Shown: piece by piece, positions 16,545 to 25,052 of the stretch
How positions within the stretch are numbered: the stretch's first letter is position 1
Layout of the letters: every line of letters starts with the position of its first letter
Assembly: GCA_029239975.1 (NCBI GenBank)
Contig: JARBTX010000026.1
Coordinates: 1-45,071 of the forward strand
Length of the DNA: 45,071 nucleotides
DNA from: Anaerocolumna sp.
Lineage (GTDB): Bacteria; Bacillota; Clostridia; Lachnospirales; Lachnospiraceae
Reading direction: 5' to 3'
Program-made: the position numbers and the translations under genes
Notes under the pieces: model-generated
Told to the model about the DNA's origin: nothing
The model's database searches: none
Seen by the model: only the letters and a program-made list of their open reading frames with translations

Positions 16545-19451
16545 CTATTCTTCTGCTAACGGCAATCCAAACTCTGCACGTTTATAATTAATCTCATCAT
16601 TAATATAGATTACATAATCCATTAATGCTTCTCTCGGTGATGTAGTATCAACCTCAGTTGTAACTTTATAGAAAGCGTTGTTAACATTTCTCCAAGAGAA
16701 ATATCCGCCAGGAACCTGTGGAATTCCTTTTACAGTCTTGAATTGTTCGCTTAATGCTTCATAATCTGCTACTGGCCATGGCAAGTTACCAAATGCTTCA
16801 ATGTTAGCTGTTGCAATTCTCGCAGATGCTCCCATTAAACTTTCCATTTCTTTACCATATGCTGTCTGAGTTTCAGCTGATGTCCACCATTTCATAAATT
16901 CCCAAGATGCTTCTTTTTCATCAGAAGCTTCCATCATAACACAAGCCTGACCTGTACTTGGTACTGTATTATCTATGGTTCCATCTTCTCTTAACACACC
17001 AGGTACTGGTGCAAATCCCCATAATCCTTTGATATCAGGAGCAGAGACTTGTAAACTGTTATAAAGTGTATAATCAGCTACGATAATAGGTGCTTCACCA
17101 GTTCTAAATCTTTGTAATACGTTAGTTTCTTTATCCAGTTTATAATCTGTATAAAGTTCACAATACTCTTTAAATGCATTTACAGCTGCATCACTATCAA
17201 GAGCTGATTTTGATGCACCATCATTGTAATAAGTTCCACCATTTTGATATAAGAACATTGCATAAATTGGTTCTGCTGGAAGCATACCAAGATCCATCTG
17301 ATTTTTAGTTAACACAGATAGAGCAACTTTCATCTCATCCCAAGTTTTAGGAAGTTTTAACTGTAACTCATTTAAAATATCTTTACGGTAGAACATCATA
17401 GGGAATGTCTGAGTTTCAGGTAAACCATAAGTATGACCTTCAAATTCAAATGGCACCATTGCACTATCATAAAAACGAGACTTAACTTCACTAAGATCGC
17501 CAAACTGACTTAAATCTGCAACCGCATTACGTAAACCGTAATTCATTGGTAAATCATTACCAACCTGAATTGCAACATCCGGACCTTGACCTGCAAGAGT
17601 TGCCTGTAATAATGTTCCCATATCTACTAACATAACATTAACATTTACATTTGTATTCTTTGTAAATGTTTCATCAATTAACGATTTAATTACATTCGCT
17701 TGATCTCTACCAGTACCTACCCATAAGGTAATTGTAGTAGATTCTTCATTTGATTCAGCTACATTACCAACTTGATTATAGTTAATAATGAAGGAATAGT
17801 ATAACTTCTTAAACTCATGTACAACTTTATCAATAAAGGAATCATTTACTTTTTCAACGTCTTGATCCGGTGAATAAATGTAAATAGAATCTAATTGTAA
17901 AGGTTGTTCAATAACTTGAGTGATCCAAGTTCCACAAGCACTCATGTTAATTTTATAAGAACCTAAAACTTTAGTAAATCTTTCAACATCCTTAGAAAGT
18001 TCAGTTAATTGGTCTCTCATAGTGATTAATACCGCTTCCTTATCACTACTTTTTCCAGCTGTCTCTCTAAGTCTCTTTATTACATCATCTAGTCTGTCAC
18101 GCACTCCAATTAATTCATCTGATAATCCTGGAATACTTCTTTCTATTTGATAATCACGGTATGCATCTGGAGCAATACCAGTAATACGAATTACTTTACG
18201 ATATATAGCATTTAAATCAGTTACAACACCTTGTACATCACTAACGATAGAAGAAAATTCTCCAAGTACTGCTTGCATGCGTAGGGTATGAGAACCTTTC
18301 TCAAGATAGAATTTATATTGCTCACCTTCGCCATTGGATAGATTATCCAATCTCCAATCTTGTTCATATTTAAATGGATAATCGTACATTTCACTAAAAG
18401 GAACAACACCGTCAATTGTAACCTTTCTTGATACATAGATACCTTTAACAAAGTTTTGTTTTGCATGAAGTGTAATATAATAATAACCACTTTGCTCTAC
18501 ATCAAAATCCCATTCAAGCCATTGTCCTACAAGTCTCCATGAATTTCCACCAATTGAATTGTTTCTAAGTTCTTTTGCATCATAAGGGGTAACAGATGGT
18601 GAAGATTGATCTTGAACTGGATACAACATCTGTGAAGACTTTCTGTCAGCATTTTCTGCTTGAATTTCAATCATTTGCCCAGTTGAATCTTGATATCCTG
18701 CATCATCTTGTGTAGCTTTTATTGTTGCATATTCTTTGATTTCTGCTGTGTTGTTTAATACTAATTTTCTAAGTAACATAGGCTCACGAAGAGATACCAT
18801 TGTGATTGTATGAACACCTGCAGTCAAATAAACAGATAGTTCATCCGTTTCATAACCTTCGCTATCATAAAGATAACTTGTTATCCATTCTGGATTCTCT
18901 ACCTGCTTTGGTTTAAGATCATTACCTTGATTATCTTTTTCCCAACTATCAACTTGATTCATCCATATTCTTGAAAATTCGATTAAAGCCAATTGATTAT
19001 ATAGAATCTTTCCATCAACGAAGAAACTTCTCTGTATTGATGCATTTTTTCCTTCAATAGGATAATAAAGAAGTGAGATGTCATAAAAACCAGCAGTTTT
19101 AATATTTACATCGTATTCTATCAAACCACTTTCACCTGTTCGAATAGAGGTACCTTCCATACCCTCATAATCTGTATAAGCTTCAACTTCCATGCCGTCT
19201 ACTCTTGAGTAGTCAGCAGCATCGATGACGTACTCTTCACTCGGTCTACTATTATCAAATTGATTCATGTAATCTTTATAGTCAATCGCTTCGGAACTAA
19301 CGGAATATGTACCTAATACATTTTCATAATCTCCTAAAGTAGTTTCGGTTTTTGCATAAGCTACTTTAGTCCCTAAGAAAGACCCATCAAACAACATGAA
19401 ACCCAACATGGCAATAGCTATGATTTTATTAAGTTTCCCACGTTTTGGCAT
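16545..19451 (-). CDS. Large modular extracellular solute-binding protein
   Basis: A 968-residue exported protein, about twice the usual size. A signal peptide ends near VAYA-K (residue 33); there is no lipobox Cys. Two galactose-binding-like (CBM6/35-type) modules follow, at about 60-235 and 255-405, each with GFYDISLLYYP or GYYYITLHAK strands and GVHTITM or GSHTLRM strands. A helical stretch (about 425-500) comes next, and then a family 1 solute-binding domain (about 555-950) with TITLWVGTGRDQANVIK, QGPDVAIQVGND, LPKTWDEMKVAL and ASWEFMKWWTSAETQTAYG. AGGAGG precedes the ATG at 19451. It heads the nine-gene block. How it stays at the cell surface is unclear; an uncleaved signal or the NHL protein are options. 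Confidence 0.88.
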   Translation of the reverse strand: MPKRGKLNKIIAIAMLGFMLFDGSFLGTKVAYAKTETTLGDYENVLGTYSVSSEAIDYKDYMNQFDNSRPSEEYVIDAADYSRVDGMEVEAYTDYEGMEGTSIRTGESGLIEYDVNIKTAGFYDISLLYYPIEGKNASIQRSFFVDGKILYNQLALIEFSRIWMNQVDSWEKDNQGNDLKPKQVENPEWITSYLYDSEGYETDELSVYLTAGVHTITMVSLREPMLLRKLVLNNTAEIKEYATIKATQDDAGYQDSTGQMIEIQAENADRKSSQMLYPVQDQSSPSVTPYDAKELRNNSIGGNSWRLVGQWLEWDFDVEQSGYYYITLHAKQNFVKGIYVSRKVTIDGVVPFSEMYDYPFKYEQDWRLDNLSNGEGEQYKFYLEKGSHTLRMQAVLGEFSSIVSDVQGVVTDLNAIYRKVIRITGIAPDAYRDYQIERSIPGLSDELIGVRDRLDDVIKRLRETAGKSSDKEAVLITMRDQLTELSKDVERFTKVLGSYKINMSACGTWITQVIEQPLQLDSIYIYSPDQDVEKVNDSFIDKVVHEFKKLYYSFIINYNQVGNVAESNEESTTITLWVGTGRDQANVIKSLIDETFTKNTNVNVNVMLVDMGTLLQATLAGQGPDVAIQVGNDLPMNYGLRNAVADLSQFGDLSEVKSRFYDSAMVPFEFEGHTYGLPETQTFPMMFYRKDILNELQLKLPKTWDEMKVALSVLTKNQMDLGMLPAEPIYAMFLYQNGGTYYNDGASKSALDSDAAVNAFKEYCELYTDYKLDKETNVLQRFRTGEAPIIVADYTLYNSLQVSAPDIKGLWGFAPVPGVLREDGTIDNTVPSTGQACVMMEASDEKEASWEFMKWWTSAETQTAYGKEMESLMGASARIATANIEAFGNLPWPVADYEALSEQFKTVKGIPQVPGGYFSWRNVNNAFYKVTTEVDTTSPREALMDYVIYINDEINYKRAEFGLPLAEE

Positions 19452-19952
19452 CTTGCTCCTCCTTAAACTTTACATCAACATTGTAATATTTTACACAATG
19501 ATTTGTGCATATATTGTTTATTTATGTTACATTAATTTTATATAAAAAATACCCATTTGTCAATAATATATTATCATTTTAACTGTGAACTTTTCACTAA
19601 TGTATCTCTTTTATACACCGAAAATGTTTTCCGAAACATAAATATTGTATATAATTACTAATGTGCTTTCCTTGATTAGGCAAGTGTATTGTGCATGACT
19701 TTTCATTTTTGCACGCTTAAATGCACACATTGCAAATGTAAAATTGTAATATTTATTGTAATTTCATGGTGGATTAAATCTATTAGATAAAATAACAACA
19801 GAGAACAAAGAAAGACTGTCTAACGTTTTCGTATAGTTTTCGTAATGCATCATTTCATTTGTATCAAACAAATTATAAATGTATTTTCAAAAACCATAAG
19901 AAATCGTTAGACAGTCTTAAGAATATATGTAAAACTATGCACTAATGTTTTC
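19452..19952. promoter_or_regulatory. Promoter region of the transporter block with TGCA motifs
   Basis: A 500-base region between the 968-residue binding-protein gene and the LacI gene, with no gene in it. It holds TGCA cores at 19506, 19692, 19710, 19722 and 19731, in contexts TTGTGCAT, TTTTTGCACG and ATGCACAC, and a long inverted repeat at 19812-19918. The TGCA cluster is a candidate operator for the block; the promoter itself is not assigned. Confidence 0.4.
19812..19918 (-). terminator. Long hairpin after the LacI gene
   Basis: AAGACTGTCTAACG and CGTTAGACAGTCTT are perfect 14-bp complements 79 bases apart, 35 bases past the LacI stop; the minus-strand copy is followed by TCTTTGTTC. It may work as a terminator, but the long loop is more like a foldback repeat. 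The loop contains two copies of ATAGTTTTCGT or close variants, also seen at the centre of the inverted repeat at 30271-30421. Confidence 0.5.
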
Positions 19953-20993
19953 TTAAATTTTCTTTTTAATAGATGATTCTCGTATTATTACCTCAGTATT
20001 GATAATAACAATTTCTTTTGGTAAATCCATATTATCAAGTCGCCACATTAATCGTTGCACTAGTCGTCTACCCATACGTTGATTTCCAACATGCACTGTA
20101 GTTAATGCAGGTGATAATAATTCTGCCTCTTCTTTATCATCGAAACCAGTTACTAAAATATCATCCGGTATTTTAATCCCTCTTCTTCTAAGTAGCAGCA
20201 TAATATCTCTTGCAATATCGTCATTTGCACAGACAAATGCATCAGGCATATATGGTAACTTTTCAAAAGCTGCTTCCACTTCTTCTTGTCTATAATATTT
20301 GTGCTCAACATGTTTCGTAATAAGCAAATGTTCATCTGGTTGAATATTATGTTCTTTTAATGCAGTCATAAATCCATTGAATCGGTCAGCTATAGTACGA
20401 CAATAACTTGTATCTCCTATAAACGCTAACTTTTTAGCACCTTGCTTAATAAGATGTTCCGTTAAAATTTTTGTACTATATCCGCCTTCAAATATAATTA
20501 CATCCCCTAAGAATGCAATATCATGCACATTACTTGGTCCATCTAAGAAAACTACCGGAACATCCTTTTTTATAATCAATTCCAAAAATGATTTATTAAA
20601 TACACTTAAGATAATAATACCGCTCATATCTGTTTGCATATCTAGCGGAAGAACATGATTTGCCTCGTCTTCTTCACTGATAAAATTAAATTGTAATCTA
20701 CAATTATTTTTATTTAGCTCATCTGAAATTCCCATTATAATTCGATTCCAAAATGTAGATAATTCTCGTCTCGCAAAAACAACTACTGTTTTTGTTTTCT
20801 CTAATTTATCTTTTATTTTAAATTCATTTAATACAATAGGCGATAGTTTTGAATATCCCATCTCATATGCTTTTTTAATAACTACATATCTTGTTTCATA
20901 TGCAACCGTATCACTATTATTCAAAGCTTTTGCAACTGTATTTCTTGAAAGGTTTAACTCCTTTGCAACATCTTGTATGGTTATTTTTTTCAC
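19953..20993 (-). CDS. LacI-family transcriptional regulator
   Basis: A 346-residue repressor-type regulator. The helix-turn-helix is at residues 3-22 (ITIQDVAKELNLSRNTVAKAL) and is followed by a hinge. A periplasmic-binding-protein-like sensor domain follows, with KTVVVFARR, GGYSTKILTEHLIKQGAKKLAFIG, DAFVCANDD and ILVTGFDD. The GTG at 20993 is chosen because GAGGTG lies 7 bases upstream; the earlier GTG at 21002 is inside that binding site. It sits downstream of the GH27 and zinc-finger genes and upstream of the transporter block on the same strand, so it is the likely local regulator. The effector is probably a sugar from galactomannan; that is inference. Confidence 0.9.
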   Translation of the reverse strand: MKKITIQDVAKELNLSRNTVAKALNNSDTVAYETRYVVIKKAYEMGYSKLSPIVLNEFKIKDKLEKTKTVVVFARRELSTFWNRIIMGISDELNKNNCRLQFNFISEEDEANHVLPLDMQTDMSGIIILSVFNKSFLELIIKKDVPVVFLDGPSNVHDIAFLGDVIIFEGGYSTKILTEHLIKQGAKKLAFIGDTSYCRTIADRFNGFMTALKEHNIQPDEHLLITKHVEHKYYRQEEVEAAFEKLPYMPDAFVCANDDIARDIMLLLRRRGIKIPDDILVTGFDDKEEAELLSPALTTVHVGNQRMGRRLVQRLMWRLDNMDLPKEIVIINTEVIIRESSIKKKI

Positions 20994-21055
20994 TCGCTTC
21001 ACCTCATTTTTATGTCATTCGTCTGACACTCATTATTTTGTATTTTAAGTTTAAT

Positions 21056-21274
21056 TTATTTATCTATCTCGGAAAACAATGTACAGCCCATTTTCTTTAA
21101 GCTTATAATCCGATCTTCAATATCGCTTACCCTACATTTAAAATATTCTGCCAAACAAGGTATACATAAAAAATCGGTAGCTGCTCTATTTACTAGGCGA
21201 TAATAAATTGCTTTTTCATCTCTCGTTAGAACTTTATTACACTGTCTACATCTGTTTTGTTTCTCATTATCCAT
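21056..21274 (-). CDS. Small zinc-finger-like protein coupled to the GH27 gene
   Basis: A 72-residue protein I do not recognise by name. It has two CxxC pairs (CRQC near residue 9 and CIPC near residue 37) that could bind one metal ion, as in treble-clef or zinc-ribbon folds. A helical tail (CRVSDIEDRIISLKKMGC) follows, with two more Cys. It starts 8 bases after the GH27 stop, which implies translational coupling; its own binding site (AAGAAAAG) is weak. A regulatory or nucleic-acid-binding role is possible, but nothing in the sequence proves it. Confidence 0.65.
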   Translation of the reverse strand: MDNEKQNRCRQCNKVLTRDEKAIYYRLVNRAATDFLCIPCLAEYFKCRVSDIEDRIISLKKMGCTLFSEIDK

Positions 21275-21282
21275 ATCTTTTC

Positions 21283-22410
21283 TTATTGTTTCACCAATTC
21301 AGCTCTAAATACCATGCATTCATGTGCCTTTAATTTACAGGTGTAATTCTCAGTAAATATTCCAGCATCTTCATGCGCCCATACATCACGAAGTTTAAGT
21401 GCCAATCCAGCACTAGTTGGCAAACCAATGTCCCAGAATTGTAAGGAGCCTTCACCATCCGAATCGCCCATATTGAAGAATCCAATTCCATAACTACCAT
21501 CTGATAAAGGTTTAATGTATATCTTCACATCACTATTATTCCATTGCTCCATGGTATAAGATTGACGACCTTCTGGATCTTGATTGATTGCAATGATTTC
21601 TTTATTTAACAATATTTCCCTAGTCTTATCATTCATATTACGTATATCACAGCCAATCATTAATGGCGAATTCATCATACACCATAAAGAAAAGTGAGTC
21701 TTATACTCTTCGTCACTGCATCCACCTAATGCAACGTTACCCTTCCCATACATACCAACTACCAACATGTCAATATCATTATAACAATAAGGGCCACTGT
21801 AACATTCTTTATTCCATTGACTTAAGGCAAGTCTTTTTATAGATTCCCAATTATCTTGAATATCACCAGTGGAACGATACATATGAGCTCCTGCTGCTCT
21901 CATCCACTTCTCAGATTCATCTGAACCCCAATTACATGCTGAGAACAATATGTCTCTTCCACTATTTCTTAGCGCCATGGACATTCTTTTATACAATAAA
22001 TGTCCTGGAATATAATGTGGTTTATAACAATAATCATATTTAAGGTAATCTACACCCCAATCTGCAAATGTTTTTGCATCAACAAATTCATGTTCCAGAC
22101 TAGAAGGATGTCCTGCACAGGTCATTGTTCCAGCACAGGAATACATACCAAACTTTAAACCTCTTGAGTGAACATAATCACTAACTGCTTTCATTCCATT
22201 TGGAAATTTATTTGGATCCGGAATTAAGACACCAGAAGCATCTCTTTTTTTCTCAGACCAACAATCGTCAATAACTAAATAATTATATCCTGCATCAAGC
22301 AGGCCACTTTCTACGAATACATCAGCAGTTTCTCTTATTAATTTCTCAGATATCTCCCAACCAAATGTATTCCATGAGTTCCACCCCATAGGCGGTGTTT
22401 GTGCTAACAT
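21283..22410 (-). CDS. GH27 alpha-galactosidase
   Basis: A 375-residue enzyme predicted to release terminal alpha-galactose from galactomannan or xyloglucan side chains. The start PPMGWNSWNTFG is the family signature. The nucleophile lies in YLKYDYC (Asp126), and the acid/base in RSTGD (Asp182). NYLVIDDCW and the C-terminal beta domain (DVWAHEDAGIFTENYTCKLKAHECMVF) are typical. There is no signal peptide, so it acts in the cytoplasm on imported oligosaccharides. GGAAGGAG precedes the ATG. It is 128 bases downstream of the esterase gene and is followed directly by the small zinc-finger-like gene. Confidence 0.93.
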   Translation of the reverse strand: MLAQTPPMGWNSWNTFGWEISEKLIRETADVFVESGLLDAGYNYLVIDDCWSEKKRDASGVLIPDPNKFPNGMKAVSDYVHSRGLKFGMYSCAGTMTCAGHPSSLEHEFVDAKTFADWGVDYLKYDYCYKPHYIPGHLLYKRMSMALRNSGRDILFSACNWGSDESEKWMRAAGAHMYRSTGDIQDNWESIKRLALSQWNKECYSGPYCYNDIDMLVVGMYGKGNVALGGCSDEEYKTHFSLWCMMNSPLMIGCDIRNMNDKTREILLNKEIIAINQDPEGRQSYTMEQWNNSDVKIYIKPLSDGSYGIGFFNMGDSDGEGSLQFWDIGLPTSAGLALKLRDVWAHEDAGIFTENYTCKLKAHECMVFRAELVKQ

Positions 22411-22538
22411 ATACTACTCCTTCCCCATATACCATTTTTTCATTCTAATTTGACTTAATTACTGTATTTATTTATTTTATTATTATGTTAAACGACCTAT
22501 TTTCTCCAGTATAGATCATTTATCTAAATACGTCTAAT

Positions 22539-23663
22539 TTACCTATCGGCAACAATAACAGAAACTAGATAAAAATCGATGTCACTACTTTCATCTACAT
22601 TGGTAATAGTAATATCTAAAGTATGAAGTTTGTTTTCTCCAGCAACTAATAGATCTTGAAGATATAAGCAATCTCCCCAAGTCTGTTCAAAGTTAGCATC
22701 TAAAATAATAGGATTTTCTTCATCTCCATCAATTACCGCTTTCGCTATCGGAGCAATACGTTTTATAGTCTTGCAATATTGAACTGATATCATCCCACCT
22801 GTTACTTCAAAATGAATGGTATCCCCAATACGTCTAGCTTTAAAACCGTTACGAAAAATATCTGTTATACGCTCTTGTGTTACCAAATCTGGTGTAAATC
22901 CATTTAATGTTGGCTGAATATTCTTATTATTATAACGAATTGAATCCATATATCTATTTTTTGTTACGGTAACATCAGGTATTTTGTAATTATCCTGAAC
23001 ATTTCCATTAAATACTTCTTTATAAATCTTTTCTAATGCATTGATTACTATCTCAGATACAATTTTATGTCCGAAGTCATTTGGATGCAAATCATCAGGG
23101 GTAACTTCTGTAGCAAGTATTCGACCGCTTTCTACTTCAGGATATAAACTATCCTTTATGCTTACCATAGGTAAATTATAAGCGGCACCTATCTCATTAT
23201 GAATTGCTTGAGCATTCACTCCATCATTATATTGAACGTTATTCAAAATGAAAAGCGCTGGTTCTGACTTAGATTCAAGCATTTTACGAATTAATCCTTC
23301 GTAGGTTTCTTTAAAGAGATCCGTAGCACTATCATTTACGCTAAACTCAGTAATAATAAAATCTGGTTCATATAGAAGCATATCGCTTTCTACTCTTGCA
23401 ACACCAAATTGTGATGTTGTTCCACCGATTCCACCGTTAATATATGTAACCTTACTATCTTTAAATTTATTTACCCACCATTGATATACAAGATATGCAT
23501 AGCAAGTTTCAGGTGTACTAGATAATGAACCCTGGGTTATAGACCCACCGAGCATACCTACTGTAATATCATCTCCCGCAGCTGCCTTTTTCATCACTTT
23601 TGATATTCTATATAGATTACCTAAACTAACAATTCCTTTATCTGCAAATTGTTTTATATCCAT
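22539..23663 (-). CDS. SGNH esterase with C-terminal beta-sandwich domain (CE17-like)
   Basis: A 374-residue cytoplasmic SGNH/GDSL hydrolase. Block I is GGSITQG with nucleophile Ser41, block II is GGIGGTT near 77-83, block III is SVND with Asn110, and block V is DDLH with Asp190 and His193. The C-terminal domain (about 245-374) is beta-rich, with RRIGDTIHFEV and HTLDITITNV, like a CBM35-type sandwich. An N-terminal SGNH plus C-terminal CBM35 arrangement is what I recall for CE17 mannan O-acetylesterases of gut Lachnospiraceae; CE2 has the reverse order. Together with GH27, GH130 and GH26 genes nearby, deacetylation of mannooligosaccharides is the best guess. The start has GGAGG upstream. Confidence 0.8.
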   Translation of the reverse strand: MDIKQFADKGIVSLGNLYRISKVMKKAAAGDDITVGMLGGSITQGSLSSTPETCYAYLVYQWWVNKFKDSKVTYINGGIGGTTSQFGVARVESDMLLYEPDFIITEFSVNDSATDLFKETYEGLIRKMLESKSEPALFILNNVQYNDGVNAQAIHNEIGAAYNLPMVSIKDSLYPEVESGRILATEVTPDDLHPNDFGHKIVSEIVINALEKIYKEVFNGNVQDNYKIPDVTVTKNRYMDSIRYNNKNIQPTLNGFTPDLVTQERITDIFRNGFKARRIGDTIHFEVTGGMISVQYCKTIKRIAPIAKAVIDGDEENPIILDANFEQTWGDCLYLQDLLVAGENKLHTLDITITNVDESSDIDFYLVSVIVADR

Positions 23664-23827
23664 AAAATTCCTCCATTCTGCCGAGTCCCCACGAAATTAT
23701 ACTAGAGCTTTACTATATCGCATAAAAAAATCAATTTCACACGTTCTCCATTATGAAACTTATAGTATTATTTAACAAATATTTATAATAAAATTCACTG
23801 TTGTTTCACGTTACCTTAGCATAATGT

Positions 23828-23857
23828 TTTGCACAATAAATTAACTAAATGTGCAAA
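23828..23857. promoter_or_regulatory. TTTGCACA inverted repeat, candidate operator
   Basis: TTTGCACA (23828-23835) and TGTGCAAA (23850-23857) are perfect complements with a 14-base spacer, so the half-sites are 22 bp apart, about two helical turns. It lies about 165 bases upstream of the esterase start. The half-sites match TGCA motifs found before other catabolic genes in the window. Confidence 0.5.
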
Positions 23858-24045
23858 CCTATATTAGCAATAATATTACATATTTAATGTACAACAGCAA
23901 CAGAAATATGTCAATTGAATTTTAAAGTACAATAATACATTTGGTTAAATTTTTACATAATATTTTTGATAGATTCTGTTATATTAATATTATAAAAAAC
24001 TTAAGTTTTCTAATGTTTTCATTAATATTTTAACCATATTTTAAC

Positions 24046-24074
24046 TTGACGTTATGCTGTAAAAACTATACACT
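24046..24074 (+). promoter_or_regulatory. Candidate sigma-A promoter of pspA
   Basis: TTGACG (24046-24051) and TACACT (24069-24074) are separated by 17 bases, close to the sigma-A pattern. The implied start lies about 45 bases before the ATG, leaving room for the binding site GGAGGG at 24114-24119. Confidence 0.4.
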
Positions 24075-24125
24075 GAAAGGGCAGAGAACAACAACAAATA
24101 AAATAGATTTGATGGAGGGATATAT

Positions 24126-24800
24126 ATGGGAATTTTAACAAGATTTAGAGACATAATGTCTAGTAACATCAATGCATTACTTGATAAGGCAGAAGATCCA
24201 GAAAAAATGATTGATCAGTGTTTAAGAAACCTTAATAATGACTTAGGAAAAGTAAAATCAGAAACAGCAACTATTATGGCAGAAGAGCAAAGAGCAAAGA
24301 GAGTTTTGAATGAATGTCAGGAAGAAATTGATAAAATGCAAACTTATGCAATAAAGGCATTACAAGCTAACAATGAAGATGATGCAAAGAAATTTTTAGA
24401 GCAAAAAGCTAGCTTAACTTCAAAACTTACTGGTCTTACTGAAGCTTATGATTTAGCACATACCAATGCAATTAACATGAGAGAGATGCATGATAAACTA
24501 GTAGCCGATATCAATGAATTAGAATCTCGTAAGGATATGATAAAAGGCAAATTAGCTGTTGCAAAAGCTCAAGAGCGTGTTAATAAAATGACTTCATCCG
24601 TGGCAAGTGCAAATGATTCTATGGCAAGCTTTAGTAAATACGAAGAACTCGCAGATAAAGCAATCGACAAAGCAAATGCCATGGCAGAACTTAATAAGTC
24701 TAACGCTGAGAATTCAATCCATGATTTAACAAAGAAATATGCATCCGATTCCAATGTAGATGATGAATTAGCAGCATTAAAAGCCAGCTTAAGTAAATAG
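24126..24800 (+). CDS. pspA: PspA/IM30 membrane-stress protein
   Basis: A 224-residue PspA/IM30 protein. It begins with an amphipathic helix (MGILTRFRDIMSSNINALLDKAEDPEKMID), the family signature, followed by a long coiled coil (about 30-190) rich in Lys, Glu and Ala. The length matches bacterial PspA at about 220-230 residues. These ESCRT-III-like proteins assemble on the inner face of stressed membranes. GGAGGG precedes the ATG. A terminator follows directly, but the next three genes form the ydjGHI-like set, as in Bacillus subtilis where the PspA homologue is YdjF. Confidence 0.93.
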   Translation: MGILTRFRDIMSSNINALLDKAEDPEKMIDQCLRNLNNDLGKVKSETATIMAEEQRAKRVLNECQEEIDKMQTYAIKALQANNEDDAKKFLEQKASLTSKLTGLTEAYDLAHTNAINMREMHDKLVADINELESRKDMIKGKLAVAKAQERVNKMTSSVASANDSMASFSKYEELADKAIDKANAMAELNKSNAENSIHDLTKKYASDSNVDDELAALKASLSK

Positions 24801-24808
24801 AATCCTAT

Positions 24809-24840
24809 GGCTGTTGCAAATTCTGCAACAGCCTTTTCTA
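24809..24840 (+). terminator. Terminator after pspA
   Basis: GGCTGTTGCA pairs perfectly with TGCAACAGCC around a 5-base loop, followed by TTTTCT. It lies 9 bases after the stop, so pspA can be transcribed separately or with partial read-through into the next gene. Confidence 0.88.
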
Positions 24841-25052
24841 TGTCTATTAAGAATTGCTAAAATTTAGCTTTTAAATTCACTCAGTAACTATTATAATAAA
24901 ATCAGATGATGTCATAATTATAAATCTATTATGATATATAAAACGATATGATAATTATGATAAGCTATGATAAGTTATTATAATTATTTCGTATCTGAAT
25001 TTGGCAAAGTGAACAAAAAATTATAATTAAAGATATAAGAAGGAGCTAGTAT

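Larger units (their letters stand above)
23664..24125. promoter_or_regulatory. Divergent promoter region, esterase/pspA
   Basis: A 462-base gene-free region between the minus-strand esterase gene and the plus-strand pspA gene. Visible elements are the TTTGCACA inverted repeat on the esterase side and a plausible promoter on the pspA side. The rest is AT-rich, without further recognisable structure. Confidence 0.5.

Noticed and set aside
6393..19451. An ABC ATPase gene expected with the transporters
   Set aside because: No P-loop/LSGGQ protein is present in this block or elsewhere in the window; a shared ATPase outside is assumed.
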